Source: Rhodospirillaceae bacterium
GTDB taxonomy: Bacteria; Pseudomonadota; Alphaproteobacteria; UBA8366
Assembly (NCBI GenBank): GCA_002718015.1
Contig: PBCW01000024.1
Coordinates: 1 to 6,527, forward strand
Length of the DNA: 6,527 nucleotides
Reading direction: 5' to 3'
Below the pieces are notes generated by a model, which worked only from the letters and a program-made list of their open reading frames with translations, had not been told where the DNA came from and ran no database searches. Position numbers and translations under genes: made by a program. Positions 5,677 to 6,527 of the stretch are shown here, piece after piece; the first letter of the stretch is position 1, and each line of letters starts with the position of its first letter.

Positions 5677-5753
5677 TGGTTGCGGGGGTAGGATTTAAAC
5701 CACTGACCGCCAGGTTATGGTCCTGACGAGTTACCTGACTGCTCCACCAGGAT
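5677..5753 (-). pseudogene. Degenerate initiator tRNA-Met (CAU) relic
   Basis: The minus strand aligns over its full 77 bases, including encoded CCA, with bacterial initiator tRNA. TGGAGCAG, the GGTAACTCGTC region, the CATAA anticodon-loop part and the CCTACCCCCGCAACCA end are recognisable, and the anticodon CAT is at 5719-5717. The structure is broken. Acceptor strand ATCCTGG can make only three of seven pairs with CCCCGCA. The outer three T-stem pairs fail, the T-loop C is T, T33 before the anticodon is C, and one D-stem pair is lost. The anticodon stem still folds, with one G-T pair. Initiator tRNA commonly ends alphaproteobacterial rRNA operons, so this is plausibly debris of one. A working but highly unusual tRNA is unlikely. 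Confidence 0.75.
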
Positions 5754-5847
5754 TCGCCCAGTAATCCGCGTGAAGTTCGGCAACGTCGGCAAGATCGGCA
5801 GACCCAAGATCAATATACCGTTAAGCCATTGGTTTTATTGGAGAAAG

Positions 5848-5897
5848 TGGCGGGACTGACGGGACTCGAACCCGCAGCCTCTGGCGTGACAGGCCAG
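5848..5897 (-). pseudogene. tRNA-Asp (GUC) 3' fragment, from anticodon stem to CCA
   Basis: On the minus strand this reads as residues 27-76 of tRNA-Asp. There is a perfect 5-bp anticodon stem CTGGC/GCCAG around loop CTGTCAC (anticodon GTC), a 5-base variable region, an intact T-arm GCGGG-TTCGAGT-CCCGT, acceptor strand CAGTCCC, discriminator G (right for Asp), and CCA. The 5' half (acceptor 5' strand and D-arm) is absent: the sequence to the right shows neither GGGACTG nor a D-stem. Fragments that start at the anticodon stem and keep the 3' end are the usual scar of integrase-mediated insertion into a tRNA gene (an attachment site). An intact tRNA-Asp is not in this window. Confidence 0.78.
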
Positions 5898-5951
5898 AAA
5901 GAAGCCCAGAAAACTCAACAATTAGCGCACCCTAAATACCATAAGAAAGCA

Positions 5952-5992
5952 TAACGGGTCATAGCGTTACCTACAGATACCGTAACGAGACC
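5952..5992. repeat. Nested inverted repeats next to the tRNA-Asp fragment
   Basis: Three copies of one 5-base word alternate in orientation: TAACG (5952-5956), CGTTA (5965-5969), TAACG (5983-5987). The middle copy can pair with either neighbour. The outer option extends to CGTTAC/GTAACG (5965-5970 with 5982-5987), plus GGTC (5957-5960) with GACC (5989-5992) across an uneven bulge. They lie between the tRNA fragment and the broken ggt gene. Function is unknown; no T-tract follows. Confidence 0.4.
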
Positions 5993-5994
5993 AG

Positions 5995-6297
5995 CTAAGT
6001 TTTAGTCACTGGCAAGCAAGTAATCCGGCAGAGAACGACTTTGTCTTTAATAAAACCGGCGGCATCTGCCGCACCGCAAGCGTCGATTGCGGTTACCTTG
6101 TCACTATTTTGGGTTAGCCAAAAATCATCGCCGCCTATAGCACTCATGTCCGGATAGACAACGGTTATGGCCGCCTCCACTGCAACCATCGCTTCGATCG
6201 CGTTGCCGCCGTCCTCGAGTACTCGTAACCCCGCCTTTGCCGCCAAATGATGTGGGGCGCTGACCATTCCGTGGGCAGGAAAAGTTGTTTGCGACAT
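5995..6297 (-). pseudogene. ggt: Gamma-glutamyltransferase N-terminal fragment, truncated
   Basis: From ATG 6297 about 80 residues match the N-terminus of the gamma-glutamyltransferase (Ntn-hydrolase) family: MVSAPHHLAAKAGLRVLEDG near 11-30, GGNAIEAMVAVEAA, then VVYPDMSAIGGDDFWL, then TAIDACGAADAAGF. Full proteins run to some 500-600 residues with a catalytic Thr far downstream. Here the frame drifts into unrelated residues after about position 85 and stops at residue 100, so the catalytic part is absent. Just before the stop another frame reads G-L-L-A-C-Q, reminiscent of the family's conserved G-x-L-A-A block, which suggests a frameshift followed by further decay. The upstream in-frame extension to 6444 shows no family similarity and is ignored. 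The break lies about 100 bases from the tRNA-Asp fragment, so integration or deletion at that site may have destroyed the gene. Confidence 0.82.
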
Positions 6298-6501
6298 AAA
6301 TTGGAGTCCGTTTTTCGCAATCCAATAGTTCCCCAAATTTAATTTAAAGCAATTTTTTTGACCTTTGGCATTGACGATAAAAGGTAAATTAATACCAAAT
6401 AATGGCTTATCTACGATAATATTATACCTATATAATGGTAGCATTGTGTGGGGAACATCAAATTGTCGTCCGTGTCATCCTCTAATTACTGGGAAGGTTG
6501 C
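6298..6501. other. AT-rich intergenic region upstream of the ggt fragment
   Basis: No gene is supported here. The stretch is markedly AT-rich between about 6330 and 6440 and appears to be the divergent control region between the ggt remnant (leftward) and a possible rightward gene starting at 6502. Confidence 0.45.
6421..6436. promoter_or_regulatory. Back-to-back -10 boxes forming a palindrome
   Basis: ATTATA-CCTA-TATAAT is a perfect inverted repeat giving a consensus TATAAT on each strand: leftward at 6426-6421 (towards ggt) and rightward at 6431-6436 (towards the ATG at 6502). No good -35 lies at 17 bases on either side, so activity is uncertain. Confidence 0.4.
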
Positions 6502-6527
6502 ATGCCAAGAAATCGTGTCATTGAAGA
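6502..6527 (+). CDS. Possible start of a rightward gene, cut by the window edge
   Basis: ATG at 6502 is preceded by a strong GGGAAGG (6491-6497, four bases away) and opens M-P-R-N-R-V-I-E before the sequence ends. A TATAAT box lies about 65 bases upstream. Eight codons are too few to identify a product; the call rests only on the ribosome site and the divergent promoter-like palindrome. Confidence 0.3.

Noticed and set aside
6298..6444. 49-residue N-terminal extension of the ggt fragment
   Set aside because: It has no resemblance to gamma-glutamyltransferase or to a signal peptide, and is AT-rich like intergenic DNA; ATG 6297 begins right where family similarity starts.
1..6527. CRISPR array, insertion-sequence ends or transposase/integrase gene
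   Set aside because: No regularly spaced repeats, no terminal inverted repeats around an ORF, and no protein with recombinase motifs in the window.

Overview
The window (about 6.5 kb, moderate GC) looks like an alphaproteobacterial chromosome, possibly marine; the taxon is inferred only from the style of the 5S rRNA, the initiator tRNA relic and the gene families. Its core is one compact gene cluster, flanked on both sides by pieces of stable-RNA genes.

Left edge (1-177): a 5S rRNA gene on the minus strand, cut by the window edge. The 23S gene that should lie directly upstream is absent. Only a short stretch resembling a 23S 3' terminus remains before protein genes begin.

Core (178-5435): six minus-strand genes read leftward, in transcription order permease, periplasmic binding protein, ATPase, then three small genes for a split nitrile hydratase / thiocyanate hydrolase enzyme (ScnB-, ScnA- and ScnC-like). 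The ScnC-like subunit carries the cobalt-type C-T-L-C-S-C metal site. The order and the two-gene split of the beta chain match scnB-scnA-scnC of thiocyanate hydrolase. The transporter is of the nitrate/sulfonate/taurine/THI5-like (NitT/TauT) type. A divergent LysR-family regulator completes the module, and the shared intergenic region holds inverted repeats suitable for its operator. The simplest reading is uptake of a small nitrogen- or sulfur-containing solute (thiocyanate, or a nitrile-like compound) and its cytoplasmic hydrolysis, which would release ammonium. The substrate is inferred, not shown.

Right flank (5436-6527): a gene-poor stretch with a full-length but structurally broken initiator tRNA-Met copy, a tRNA-Asp 3' fragment that begins exactly at the anticodon stem (typical of an integrase attachment-site remnant), several hairpin-forming repeats, a truncated gamma-glutamyltransferase pseudogene, a palindrome of back-to-back -10 boxes, and the possible first codons of a rightward gene at the edge. 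The flanks therefore look like a recombination-prone stable-RNA neighbourhood next to a metabolic gene cluster.
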